In this document: positions 8,492 through 17,300 of the stretch, one piece after another | Layout: each line of letters starts with the position of its first letter | Numbering within the stretch: position 1 is the first letter of the stretch | DNA from: Bordetella parapertussis | Lineage (GTDB): Bacteria > Pseudomonadota > Gammaproteobacteria > Burkholderiales > SG8-39 | Assembly (NCBI GenBank): GCA_945885335.1 | Contig: CAMCYY010000003.1 | Location: 1-36,535, forward strand | Length of the DNA: 36,535 nucleotides | Reading direction: 5' to 3' | The notes under the pieces: generated by a model | The model's database searches: none | The model's input: only the letters and a program-made list of their open reading frames with translations | Told to the model about the DNA's origin: nothing | Made by a program: the position numbers and the translations under genes

Positions 8492-9541
8492 TTGAGCCAG
8501 TCAAATAAGCCCGGTGAGTCCCTGTCCTATCGTTCTGCCGGCGTCGACATCGATGCCGGGGATGCCCTGGTCGAGGCGATAAAGCCCTTCGCCAAACGGA
8601 CCATGCGCCCCGAGGTGCTGGGCGGCATCGGCGGTTTCGGCGCGCTGTTCGAGATCTCGAAAAAGTACCGGGAGCCGGTGCTGGTGTCGGGCACTGACGG
8701 CGTGGGCACGAAGCTGAAACTCGCCTTCCAGTTCAATCGCCATGACACCGTGGGCATCGATCTTGTGGCGATGAGTGTGAACGACATCCTGGTGCAGGGT
8801 GCCGAGCCGCTGTTCTTTCTCGACTACTTTGCCTGTGGCCGGCTCGATGTGCCGGCCGCGACCGATGTGGTGAAAGGCATTGCGGCAGGCTGCGAGCAGG
8901 CCGGTTGCGCGCTGATCGGCGGCGAAACCGCCGAGATGCCGGGCATGTACCCCGAAGGTGAATACGACCTCGCCGGTTTTGCGGTCGGTGTAGTCGAGAA
9001 ATCCGCCATCATCGACGGCAAATCGATCGTTCCCGGCGACGTGGTGCTGGGCCTGGCCTCCAGCGGCGCGCATTCCAATGGCTATTCGCTGGTCCGCAAG
9101 ATTCTTGATCGTGCAAAACCTGATCTCAAGGCCGACTTCCACGGGCGGCCCCTGGCCGACGTGCTGATCGCACCGACACGCATTTACGTGAAGCCGCTGC
9201 TGGCGCTGATGAAGGCGCTGCCCGTGAAGGGCATGGCACACATCACCGGCGGCGGCCTGGTCGAAAATATGCCCCGCGTGCTGCCTGACGCGGTGACCGC
9301 AGTGCTGGAGCAATCGGCCTGGCCGCGCCCGCCGCTGTTCGACTGGCTGCAGAAGGAAGGCAATGTGGCCGAACACGAAATGCATCGCGTGTTTAACTGC
9401 GGCATCGGTATGGCGGTGGTGGTGGCTGCCGAAAACGCTGATGCAGCGCTGAAACACCTGAAGGATTCGGGCGAGACCGCGTATCGCATCGGCGCCATCC
9501 GAGCCCGCAAGGAAGGCGAAGCGCAGACCCTCGTTGTATAG
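8492..9541 (+). CDS. purM: Phosphoribosylformylglycinamidine cyclo-ligase (AIR synthetase)
   Basis: PurM closes the imidazole ring in purine synthesis, turning FGAM into AIR with ATP. The 349-aa protein carries the usual N-terminus [17 protein letters not shown], the ATP-site region [26 protein letters not shown] and [16 protein letters not shown]. The start is a TTG; no in-frame ATG or GTG lies just upstream, and a weak GAG six bases before the TTG could serve the ribosome. A stop-free extension upstream has no likely start, so the TTG is well supported by homology. It converges with the RIO kinase gene. Confidence 0.96.
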   Translation: MSQSNKPGESLSYRSAGVDIDAGDALVEAIKPFAKRTMRPEVLGGIGGFGALFEISKKYREPVLVSGTDGVGTKLKLAFQFNRHDTVGIDLVAMSVNDILVQGAEPLFFLDYFACGRLDVPAATDVVKGIAAGCEQAGCALIGGETAEMPGMYPEGEYDLAGFAVGVVEKSAIIDGKSIVPGDVVLGLASSGAHSNGYSLVRKILDRAKPDLKADFHGRPLADVLIAPTRIYVKPLLALMKALPVKGMAHITGGGLVENMPRVLPDAVTAVLEQSAWPRPPLFDWLQKEGNVAEHEMHRVFNCGIGMAVVVAAENADAALKHLKDSGETAYRIGAIRARKEGEAQTLVV

Positions 9542-9560
9542 GGTGCGTACAGGGCTTGCC

Positions 9561-9577
9561 GGAGCCGCTAAGGCTCC
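9561..9577. terminator. Possible weak terminator hairpin between purM and the RIO kinase gene
   Basis: GGAGCC pairs with GGCTCC around a 5-nt loop in the 26-nt gap between two convergent stops. It overlaps the RIO gene stop codon. There is no T-tract on either side, so intrinsic termination would be weak. Confidence 0.35.
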
Positions 9578-10419
9578 ATTGCATTCTTGTAGCGCCGCCG
9601 CGCCGCCTCTTCCTTTATCACTTCGTCGATTTCGCGGATCACGCTGCCCACGCTCACCGGCTTGTTGCTGATGGCAAAGCGGCCGGTGAGCTCAGAGTCG
9701 GGCAGCAGCTTGCCGCCCTGGTAGAGCGCCCAGATTTCCTTGCCGTACTGAGAGGTGAGCAGCTCGGGCGCAAAGCGCCCGAAGTAGACGGCGAGATTGT
9801 TCACATCGCGCTCCAGCATGGCGCCCGCGCTGTTGTTGCCGGCGGCATCCACAGCCTGCGGCAGGTCGATGATCACGGGGCCGGTGGCATCCAGCAGGAT
9901 GTTGAATTCGGAGAGATCGCCGTGGACGATGCCGGCACACAGCATGCGCACCACTTCGCGGATCAGCTTCTGGTGGAAGTCGCGCGCCTGCCCGGGCGTG
10001 AGTTCGACATCGTTCAGGCGCGGCGCGGCGTGGCCTGCGGCGTCAGTCACCAGTTCCATTAGCAGCACGCCTTCGAGGAAGTTGTAGGGCTCGGGCACGC
10101 GCACGCCCACGGCGGCGAGGCGGCGCAGCGCATCCACTTCGGCGCTCTGCCATGCCGCTTCCTGTTCCTGGCGGCCGTAGCGCGAACCTTTCTCCATGGC
10201 GCGCGCCCGGCGGCTGTTCTTCACCTTGCGGCCTTCGGTGTACTGCACCGCCTGGCGAAAGGCGCGCTTGTCGGCTTCCTTGTAGACCTTGGCGCAGCGG
10301 ATGTCCTCGCCGCAGCGGACCACGTACACGATCGCTTCCTTGCCGCTCATGAGCTGGCGGATCACCTCATCGACGAGGCCTTCCTCGACGAGTGGTAGGA
10401 GTCTTTTTGGGGTTTTGAT
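9568..10419 (-). CDS. RIO-type serine/threonine protein kinase (PA4780-like)
   Basis: The protein has the RIO kinase core: the ATP lysine in IRCAKVYKEADKR, the catalytic loop HGDLSEFNILLD and the metal-binding DLPQAVD segment. GYGR-type kinase loops are absent, as in RIO proteins. The first standard start, GTG at 10365, would remove 18 residues (KTPKRLLPLVEEGLVDEV and the codon before) that are conserved in the family from memory. Homologues begin MKTPKR, and the codon at that position here is ATC (10417-10419). A CTG lies at 10435-10437, just after an in-frame TAG. I therefore extend the gene to the ATC; the 9568-10365 form is the conservative alternative. Substrates of bacterial RIO kinases are largely unknown. 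Confidence 0.88.
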   Translation of the reverse strand: MKTPKRLLPLVEEGLVDEVIRQLMSGKEAIVYVVRCGEDIRCAKVYKEADKRAFRQAVQYTEGRKVKNSRRARAMEKGSRYGRQEQEAAWQSAEVDALRRLAAVGVRVPEPYNFLEGVLLMELVTDAAGHAAPRLNDVELTPGQARDFHQKLIREVVRMLCAGIVHGDLSEFNILLDATGPVIIDLPQAVDAAGNNSAGAMLERDVNNLAVYFGRFAPELLTSQYGKEIWALYQGGKLLPDSELTGRFAISNKPVSVGSVIREIDEVIKEEAARRRYKNAMEP

Positions 10420-10758
10420 GGGTGGCTTTCGGGGCAGCTATGGGCAGGAATGTTTCGAGGGTACCAGCAGAAGCGATCAGGGAAGGGCGGCCGGTGGAGT
10501 TCGCTGCTGCCGGGCCGCATTCGCCTTTGGTCCGCGTACTCCAGGTCTGGTGCCCGTTGGGCCGTGAAGGGAATCGGGCGATTTTCTGGCCGCGGTTCCC
10601 GAAAGGCCGTTCCTCGCCGATCTTGCCAGGCGGGCACGGCCTTAAGGCTTTCTTAAGTATCGGACGATCTACTGGGCGGACATTCCCACAGCCGATGTAT
10701 TTGCGGGAAGACATTTACAAGAAATATTTTCAATGAATTCAAACAGGAGGGGGTGACT
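10420..10758. other. Intergenic region between RIO kinase and lipoprotein genes
   Basis: These 339 nt hold no convincing gene. Two CTTAAG hexamers occur 5 nt apart near 10640-10656. The last 60 nt are AT-rich and carry the putative lipoprotein promoter. Reading frames across the rest have no recognisable protein. Confidence 0.5.
10701..10730 (+). promoter_or_regulatory. Possible sigma70-type promoter of the lipoprotein gene
   Basis: TTGCGG (10701-10706) and TATTTT (10725-10730) are 18 nt apart in an AT-rich stretch just before the lipoprotein ribosome-binding site. Both hexamers deviate from consensus, so this is tentative. Confidence 0.35.
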
Positions 10759-11193
10759 ATGAAGGCAAGATTCGGGTCTGTGGTTGTGATGGGATTGGCG
10801 GGACTGTCGATGCTGGGGTGTGCGGGGCAGGGCACCAAGCCGGGGCCGTCGTTTGTGGTGACCACTCCCGTGGTGCAACTCTCCCCGGGCAGCTTCGTGG
10901 ACATGTATGGCACGGGGTTTGCGCCAAAGCAGGAGATCATTCTGCTGTTCAAGGAGCCGGGCGGCGGGATGAGCGGCATTGCGGGGACCGTCCAGCCGAA
11001 TGCGGTGCCGAATCAGGACGGCGCGTGGGCCGCAAGATGGGTCATTACGCCCTATCTGAGGTCGTTCAAGCCCGGTACGGGGATGCTGACCGTGGCCGAT
11101 ATGGAATACAAGACGCTGGGACAGGCGCCGATTGCTTTAGTCGTGCCGCCGAAACCCAAGCCCGAGGCGAAGCCAAAGCCCGCGGCACGGTAA
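10759..11193 (+). CDS. Putative lipoprotein with Lys-Pro-rich tail, 144 aa
   Basis: The N-terminus has a signal peptide ending in SMLGC (Cys21), a slightly atypical lipobox, so membrane anchoring by lipidation is likely. The body holds a beta-rich segment (VQLSPGSFVDMYGTGFAPKQ) that resembles an immunoglobulin-like or IPT-type fold, but I cannot assign a family. The tail is a KPKPEAKPKP repeat. ATG 10759 was chosen over GTG 10753 because AGGAGG (10745-10750) is 8 nt upstream of it. A strong terminator follows. Part of the gene's 3' end is duplicated about 370 nt downstream. Confidence 0.82.
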   Translation: MKARFGSVVVMGLAGLSMLGCAGQGTKPGPSFVVTTPVVQLSPGSFVDMYGTGFAPKQEIILLFKEPGGGMSGIAGTVQPNAVPNQDGAWAARWVITPYLRSFKPGTGMLTVADMEYKTLGQAPIALVVPPKPKPEAKPKPAAR

Positions 11194-11226
11194 GCAGCCG
11201 CCCACGATCTTTGAGCAGTTGTGCCG

Positions 11227-11260
11227 AAAAGGCAGGGCCGGATGGCCCTGCCTTTTTTTT
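11227..11260 (+). terminator. Rho-independent terminator of the lipoprotein gene
   Basis: GGCAGGGCC (11231-11239) and GGCCCTGCC (11244-11252) form a perfect 9-bp stem with a GGAT loop, followed by eight T. Four A precede it, so it may also act on the minus strand. Confidence 0.93.
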
Positions 11261-11355
11261 GCTGCGCGAGACTTATCGATCAACAATCAGCATGCTCCGA
11301 ATGGTATTTGCGAGGATTCGGGAGGCAAGGTAAAACGCAACAGGGCGTGGCCGGC

Positions 11356-11454
11356 CTACCCCGAGCGGCGCGCCAAAAAAATCCCCGCCATCACGATGGC
11401 TCCGCCCCCCATCCAAACCGGCAGGAATTCCGTGTGCTCTGCCCACACGGAGTC
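11356..11454 (-). pseudogene. Remnant of an EamA-family exporter gene 3' end
   Basis: Read on the minus strand, this stretch encodes PVWMGGGAIVMAGIFLARRSG followed by a TAG stop. The intact EamA gene next door ends PVQMAGGAIVLAGIYLARRTG with a stop, so the fragment is a diverged copy of that gene end with its stop kept. Upstream the frame continues a few residues (SVWAEHTEFL) before similarity fades and the lipoprotein remnant begins. It has no start and is not expected to be functional. Confidence 0.75.
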
Positions 11455-11462
11455 GTTACCCG

Positions 11463-11579
11463 GCCATCATGGAATACAAGACGCTGGGTCAGGCGCCTGT
11501 GGTCCTGGTCGCTCCGCCGAAGCCTAAGCCCGAGGCGAAGCCCGAAGCGAAGCCCGAAGCGAAGCCCGCAGCGCGCTAA
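11463..11579 (+). pseudogene. Duplicated 3' end of the lipoprotein gene
   Basis: The frame reads MEYKTLGQAPVVLVAPPKPK and ends in AAR and a stop. The intact gene has MEYKTLGQAPIALVVPPKPK at its end. The Pro-Lys tail here is expanded by a 12-nt unit (encoding KPEA) repeated three times. No ribosome-binding site or signal peptide precedes it. It is followed by its own copy of the terminator, so the duplication carried gene end plus terminator together. Confidence 0.8.
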
Positions 11580-11613
11580 GCGGTCGCTTTCAGCCTTCGG
11601 ACAGTTGTACCGG

Positions 11614-11648
11614 AAGGACAGGGTCGGAAGACCCTGCCCTTTTTTTTT
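11614..11648 (+). terminator. Terminator copy after the lipoprotein remnant
   Basis: AGGGTC (11620-11625) pairs with GACCCT (11630-11635) around GGAA. The stem extends by further pairs with one mismatch and is followed by a run of nine T. It resembles the terminator at 11227-11260 and is part of the same duplication. Confidence 0.85.
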
Positions 11649-11713
11649 GCGCAGGATGTATCAATTGCGCGGACTCATCGAGGTGAGGCCGTACGCAGAT
11701 GGGTGGAGCTGGT

Positions 11714-12625
11714 TCAGCCCGTCCGTCGAGCGAGATAGATCCCCGCCAGCACGATGGCCCCGCCCGCCATCTGCACCGGCTGCATGGCCTCACCCAGCAG
11801 CAGCCAGGCGCACAGCGTGGCGACCACCACCTGCAGCAGCAGGCTGACTGAAGACAGCGCTGCGGGCAGGTGGGTGAAGCCCCAGGCGATCAGGCTTTGT
11901 CCGGCAACATGGGGTAGCAGCGCGAGCGCAGCGAGTACCAGCCAGCCAGTTGTGCCCTGCGGCCAGAAGTGCTCTGCGGTGAGGAGTGCGTAGGGCAGCA
12001 GCGCGATGGCCGAGACCGTGGTGCTGATGGCCATGATGCGCAGTATCGAGGTGCGTCCGGTGGCCGCTTTGAGCGACAGCATGTAGCCGGCGTAAAACAC
12101 GGCCGCAAGCAAGCCCAGCGCATCGCCAATGAAGGCAGTGCCGCCGGCGTTGTAATTGGGGCCGATCAGCAGCATGGCGCCCGCCAGCGTGATTGCCAGC
12201 GCGATGACGAACAATGCAGTCGGGCGCTGCTTCCACAGCAGCCAGGCGCCCAGCGTGACGAAAATGGGTGCAAAGTTTGCCTCCAGCGTGGAGTTCGCCA
12301 CCGAGGTCCATGCGACGGACAGATGCCAGACGCCGAGGTCGCAGGCGAACATTACGCCGGTGAGAATGAGGATGCGCAGGGTGTGGCGGGAGGACGGTGC
12401 GTCCGCGGTGACGGATCCGCGCTGCGATGTCAGCAGCCACGCCCATAGCACCGGTGCTGCCAGCGCGACGCGCCAGAACGCGCTGGCGGTGGGGCTGGTG
12501 TCGGAGAGGCGGACGAAGATGGGGGCAAAGCCGATTGCGACGGCGCCGGCCAGCAGCGCGAGAAAAGCCAGTGAACGGCGCGAGACTGCGGCGTCGCTCA
12601 TGCCGCCGCTCGTGTCGCCGCTCAT
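11714..12625 (-). CDS. EamA/DMT family exporter
   Basis: This 303-aa protein has ten hydrophobic helices in two repeated EamA halves, typical of drug/metabolite exporters in the inner membrane. Recognisable stretches are GFAPIFVRLSDTSPTASAFWR in the first half and HVAGQSLIAWGFTHLPAALSS in the second. The ATG at 12625 overlaps the trhO stop (ATGA), which decides the start and indicates translational coupling; Met at 12601 is an alternative. The substrate is unknown. A diverged fragment of its 3' end lies downstream at 11356-11454. Confidence 0.92.
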   Translation of the reverse strand: MSGDTSGGMSDAAVSRRSLAFLALLAGAVAIGFAPIFVRLSDTSPTASAFWRVALAAPVLWAWLLTSQRGSVTADAPSSRHTLRILILTGVMFACDLGVWHLSVAWTSVANSTLEANFAPIFVTLGAWLLWKQRPTALFVIALAITLAGAMLLIGPNYNAGGTAFIGDALGLLAAVFYAGYMLSLKAATGRTSILRIMAISTTVSAIALLPYALLTAEHFWPQGTTGWLVLAALALLPHVAGQSLIAWGFTHLPAALSSVSLLLQVVVATLCAWLLLGEAMQPVQMAGGAIVLAGIYLARRTG

Positions 12626-13461
12626 GCAGCGATCTTGTCGCCGCTCTTGCCTGCCGTGCAGTAAGGGCAGCGCTCGCCAAATACGTAATCCGGCGAGGTC
12701 TGCTCTTCGGGCGTCAGGATGGCCTGGCAGGCATAGCATTGCGCAGTGCCTGAAGGCTGCAGATCGGAGCGCAGCGCCACGCGCTTGTCGAATACGAAGC
12801 ATTCGCCGTGATAATGCGCGCCGCCGCATTGCTCGAAATATTTCAGGATGCCGCCGTCCAGTTGATACACCTCATTGAAGCCCTCATGCATCAGCAGCGG
12901 CGCGGCTTTTTCACAGCGGATGCCGCCGGTGCAGAAACTCACCACAGGTTTGTCTTTCCACTTCGCGTCGATGTCGTCCAGCGTTGCGGACATTTCCGAG
13001 AAGGACTTGAGGTTGAGGTCCACGGCGTTATCGAAGGTGCCCAGGTCCACTTCAAACCTGTTGCGCGTGTCGAGCAGCAGCACCTCGCGGCCTTCGTCCA
13101 GCCACTGCTTCAGGGTTTCCGGGGAAAGGCGCGGCGCCGGCGTGCGCGACGGGTCGATGTCCGGCCGGCGCAGTGTGATGATTTCGCGCTTGATCTTGAC
13201 CAGCATGCGGTTGAATGGCTGTTCGTCCGACCAGCTGCGTTTGGTTTCGATGTTCGCGAAGCGCCGGTCTTCGGCCAGATGGCCCAGAAAGCCCTCCACC
13301 ATGGCTTCCTCACCGGCAATGAACAGGTTGATGCCCTCGGGCGCGAGCAGGATGGTGCCCTTCAGCCCAAGGTCAACGGCGAATTTTTTCAGGCGCGGGC
13401 GCAGGGTGTCGATATCCCCGATGGACACGAACTTGTAGGCGGAAATGTTCAGAAAGGGCAT
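12622..13461 (-). CDS. trhO: tRNA uridine(34) hydroxylase (rhodanese-related)
   Basis: TrhO (formerly YceA) hydroxylates uridine 34 of certain tRNAs using oxygen, the first step to 5-methoxyuridine-type modifications. The 279-aa protein has the N-terminal domain with GTILLAPEGINLFIAG, then a rhodanese domain with the active-site Cys177 in FCTGGIRCEKA. The C-terminal region carries paired cysteines (CYAC and CPYC) that may bind a metal. The length is slightly short of the E. coli protein but within the family. It is the first gene of a two-gene unit with the EamA exporter. Confidence 0.94.
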   Translation of the reverse strand: MPFLNISAYKFVSIGDIDTLRPRLKKFAVDLGLKGTILLAPEGINLFIAGEEAMVEGFLGHLAEDRRFANIETKRSWSDEQPFNRMLVKIKREIITLRRPDIDPSRTPAPRLSPETLKQWLDEGREVLLLDTRNRFEVDLGTFDNAVDLNLKSFSEMSATLDDIDAKWKDKPVVSFCTGGIRCEKAAPLLMHEGFNEVYQLDGGILKYFEQCGGAHYHGECFVFDKRVALRSDLQPSGTAQCYACQAILTPEEQTSPDYVFGERCPYCTAGKSGDKIAA

Positions 13462-13560
13462 GGGCGCGTCAGGGCGGGACGGGGAGAAAAGCGTGCCGCG
13501 GATTATAGCCGCCGGGGTTTCCGGGTGGTCCCCGGTTCATTTGAATACGGAAAGCGCGTG

Positions 13561-13625
13561 ATACTAATGTATCGGTACAAGTTTATTAATAATAGAGTCA
13601 CACTGTAAAATGATAATAATCGCAA
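13561..13625. other. AT-rich intergenic patch with TGATAATAAT motif
   Basis: In the 207-nt gap upstream of trhO, this patch is far more AT-rich than its surroundings. It contains TGATAATAAT (13611-13620), a string that recurs in two other intergenic regions of the window (17908-17917 and 29094-29103). TAAAAT just before it could also serve as a -10 box. No gene is seen. Confidence 0.45.
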
Positions 13626-13668
13626 ATTCAGTGCAGCGCGGCAGGCGGGCCGTACCTGCGAGCACCCT

Positions 13669-13980
13669 TTACTTCACGCTGCGCACCACCACATCGACAT
13701 GACGGCTGCGCGCTGAGTACTGCGTCATGCCCGGATAAGTGCGGCCGCGGTCGAACTGGCCGTGCGTGGCGAACTCGATGGCGTGGAGCATGGCGCGCAG
13801 GCGCGGGTCGTTCTCGGGCGTGCCGAACAGCGAGATGGTGACCAGATGCTTGGCCCCGGAACTGGTCGTGGAGACCTTGCCGCCATGAGAGACCGCAATC
13901 TGGCGCACCTGGTCGCATTCGCGCTGCCCCTTTTCGTTGCGGGCGGCGGCAGGCTTCTGATTTTGCAGGGTTGTGGGCAT
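13669..13980 (-). CDS. Small protein of unknown function, 103 aa
   Basis: I do not recognise this family. The frame is open further upstream to 14259, but that part is rich in Cys, His and Arg and looks like non-coding translation, so Met at 13980 (MPTTLQNQK) is the likelier start. The product is basic and soluble. It has a short central segment KHLVTISLFGTPENDPRLRAMLHAIEF and ends in VDVVVRSVK. It lies divergent from dnaE, separated by 340 nt. Confidence 0.55.
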   Translation of the reverse strand: MPTTLQNQKPAAARNEKGQRECDQVRQIAVSHGGKVSTTSSGAKHLVTISLFGTPENDPRLRAMLHAIEFATHGQFDRGRTYPGMTQYSARSRHVDVVVRSVK

Positions 13981-14320
13981 GGTCGCGTCTACTTGTCTGT
14001 ACGCTGCCTCATAACGCAGGAAACATACCCGTGCCGCCCCCGGTCTTCCGGGGAAATGCCCTTTGCATATTAGGTACTTGCGCGTGGCAATCCGGAATGT
14101 GGCGAGGTTTGTTCGGGTTTCCCGACACATATGACGAGGAACCCGCGCTGGTGCATGCGAAGGGCAGGGGTGACATTTGCCCCGGTTCGTCGTCGCGGAA
14201 TATGTCCTCAAACCTGCAAGCACCTGATTGTCCTGCTGAAACATGAAACGCTCTGCCATCGCCCCGGATTGTAGAATCGGGGTTTCAGAGCATCATTTCA
14301 AACACCACCGCAAAGCCCCC
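13981..14320. other. Divergent upstream region of dnaE
   Basis: These 340 nt separate the small minus-strand gene from dnaE. A perfect hairpin, CCCCGG and CCGGGG around TCTT, lies at 14038-14053, and a weaker 5-bp one at 14113-14125. The dnaE extended -10 box is near the end. No convincing gene is seen, although an untested small RNA is possible. Confidence 0.45.
14269..14277 (+). promoter_or_regulatory. Extended -10 promoter element of dnaE
   Basis: TTGTAGAAT contains a TG-extended -10 hexamer, TAGAAT. The same nine bases occur upstream of apbC (23364-23372), and TAGAAT boxes are frequent in betaproteobacterial promoters. No clear -35 is seen. Its place downstream of ATG 14243 argues against that ATG as the dnaE start. 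Confidence 0.5.
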
Positions 14321-17300
14321 GTGAATCCCCGTTTCGTCCATCTTCGCCTGCACAGCGAGTATTCGATTACCGACGGCATCGTCCGCATCGACGATGCGGT
14401 GGCGCACGCGGCCAAAGACGGCATGCCCGCGCTGGCGATCACCGACCTGGCGAACCTGTTCGGCATGGTGAAGTTCTACAAGGCGGCGCGCAAAAAGGGC
14501 GTCAAGCCCGTGATTGGTTGCGAGCTGTGGATCACGAATGATTCGGAGCGCGACAAGCCGCATCGCCTGATTGTGCTGGTGCAGTCGCGCGCCGGTTACC
14601 TGCACCTGTGCCAGTTACTGACCCGCGCCTGGCTGGAGAATCCGCATCGCGGCCGCGCCGAGGTTCGCAAGGACTGGTTTCAAACGGATGGAACAGAGGG
14701 GCTGATTGCCCTGTCCGGCGCCATGAACGGCGACGTGGGTGCCGCGCTGCTGCAGGGCAATGCCAAACAGGCAGAACGCCTGGCCGGGGAGTGGGCAAAG
14801 CTGTTCCCGAAGCGCTACTACCTCGAACTGCAGCGCTCCGGCGCCAAACAAAGCGAGGCCTGGCTGCAGGCCTCGGTGCAACTGGCCGGACGCACCGGCC
14901 TGCCGGCCGTGGCCACGCATCCGGTGCAGTTCATCACGCCGGAGGAGTACACCGCGCATGAGGCAAGGGTGTGCATCTCCGAGGGCCATGTGCTGTCGGA
15001 CCAGCGTCGGCCGCGCCATTTCAACGAAACGAATTACTTCCTGTCGCAGGCCGAGATGTGCGAGCTGTTCGCCGACCTGCCCGAGGCGCTGGCGAATTCC
15101 GTGGAAATCGCGCGCCGCTGCAACCTGGAACTCGAACTGGGCAAATCAAAGCTGCCGCAGTTCCCCACGCCGGGTGGCGAGAGCCTCGATGATTACCTGA
15201 TGTCGCAGGCGAAGATCGGGCTGGAGAAACGCCTCGCATCGCTCTACCCGGACGCAGCAGCGCGTGCCGCCGCGGCGCCGCGCTATTACGAGCGCCTCTC
15301 CTTCGAGGCTGGCACCATCGGCCAGATGGGTTTCCCCGGCTACTTCCTGATCGTGGCCGACTTCATCAACTGGGCGAAGAACAATGGCGTGCCGGTGGGG
15401 CCAGGCCGCGGTTCGGGGGCCGGTTCGCTGGTGGCCTACTCGCTGGGCATCACCGACCTCGATCCGCTGCGCTACAACCTCCTGTTCGAGCGCTTCCTGA
15501 ATCCGGAGCGGGTGTCCATGCCCGATTTCGACATCGACTTCTGCCAGGACGGGCGTGACCGCGTCATCGATTACGTACGCAACAAGTACGGCAAGGAGTG
15601 CGTGTCGCAGATCGCCACCTTCGGCACCATGGCGGCAAAAGCCGTGGTGCGCGACGTGGCGCGCGTGCTTGAGTGGCCCTACAGCCGCGCCGTCGAACTC
15701 GCCAAGCTGATTCCCTTCCAGCCGGGCAAGGTGGTCACGCTCAAGCCGCGCACGGACCCGAACGACACGCAGACCATCTATGCCCGCGAAGTCGAGCCGC
15801 AGATCAGCCAGCGCGAAGAGTCCGACGAAGAGACGCGCGAACTGCTGGCGTTGTGCATGCAGCTCGAAGGCCTCACGCGCAACGTCGGCATGCATGCCGG
15901 CGGCGTGCTGATTGCGCCCGGCAAGCTCACCGATTTCTGTCCGCTGTATGCCGCGCAGGGCTCCGACAACGTGGTGTCGCAACTGGACAAGGACGATGTG
16001 GAAGCCGCGGGCCTCGTGAAGTTCGACTTCCTTGGCCTCACCACACTGACTGTGCTCGACTGGGCGCTGGGCAACATCAAACGCCTCGATCCGTCGTTCA
16101 ACCTGACGCTGGAGCAGATTCCGCTGGATGATGTGGCGGCGTATCGCATTTTTTCCAGTGCCAATACTGCCACGGTGTTCCAGTTCGAATCGCGCGGCAT
16201 GCGCGACCTGCTGAAGCGCGCCCGGCCGGACCGCTTCGAGGACATCATTGCGCTGGTGGCGCTGTACCGCCCCGGCCCGATGGACCTGATCCCCGAATAT
16301 TGCGACCGCAAGCACGGCAAGGCGGTCGAGTACCCCGATCCGCGCGTCGAATCCATTCTCTCGGAGACCTACGGCATCATGGTCTATCAGGAGCAGGTGA
16401 TGCAGATGGCGCAGATCGTCGGCGGCTACTCGCTGGGCGGCGCCGACCTGCTGCGCCGTGCCATGGGCAAGAAGAAGGCCGATGAAATGGCCGAGCAGCG
16501 CAGCCTGTTCCGCGCCGGTTCCGCCGTGGGCGGCCTGACCGAGCGCAAGGCCGACGAGATCTTCAATCTCATGGAGAAGTTTGCCGGCTACGGCTTCAAC
16601 AAGTCGCATGCCGCCGCCTACGCGCTGGTGGCCTACCACACGGCCTGGTTCAAGGCGCACCACCCCTCGGCCTTCATGGCGGCGAACATGTCGGCCGCGA
16701 TGGATGACACCGACAAGCTCTGTCTGTTCTGGCGTGATGCGCTGACCAATGGTTTGAAAGTGCAGGCGCCCGACATCAATGTCGGCGAATACCGCTTCGT
16801 GCCGGTGGATGGCGCGACGATTCGTTATGGGCTCGGTGCGGTGAAAGGCACCGGCGAGTCGGCCATCGGCGCCATCATCAGGGCACGTGAAGCCGGCGGA
16901 CCGTTCAGAGATGTGTTCGACCTGTGCCAGCGCGTGGACAAGCGCACCGTCAACCGCCGCGTCATCGAGGCACTGGTGCGTGCCGGCGCCTTCGACAAGC
17001 TGAATGACAACCGCGCCAGCGTGCTGGCCACCGTGGGCATCGCCATGGAGGCGGCGGACCAGGCCGAGCGCAATGCAAACCAGGTCAGCCTGTTCGGCGG
17101 CGGCGGGGACGAGCAGGCCGAAACCGGTCTGGCGATGATCGCCCGGCCGCGCTGGAGTGAGCGCGAGCGCCTGGCCGAGGAAAAGGCGGCGCTGGGCTAT
17201 TACTTCAGCGGCCATCCCTTCACCGGTTACGCAAAGGAAGTGCGCCAGTTCCTGCGCACCGACATCCGCCGCGCGCTGACGGGCGACGGCGAAAAGACCA

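Noticed and set aside
11221..11847. 208-codon plus-strand frame across the duplication region
   Set aside because: It crosses a terminator and the 3' end of the EamA gene, and its product is Arg/Pro-rich without domains.
13981..14259. N-terminal extension of the small gene at 13669-13980
   Set aside because: The extra 93 residues are Cys/Arg-rich, contain the hairpin at 14038-14053 and reach into the dnaE control region, so Met at 13980 is preferred.
15146..17215. 689-codon open frame antisense to dnaE
   Set aside because: It is a His/Arg/Gln-rich mirror of the well-supported dnaE gene, with no recognisable domain; GC-rich codon bias often opens such frames.
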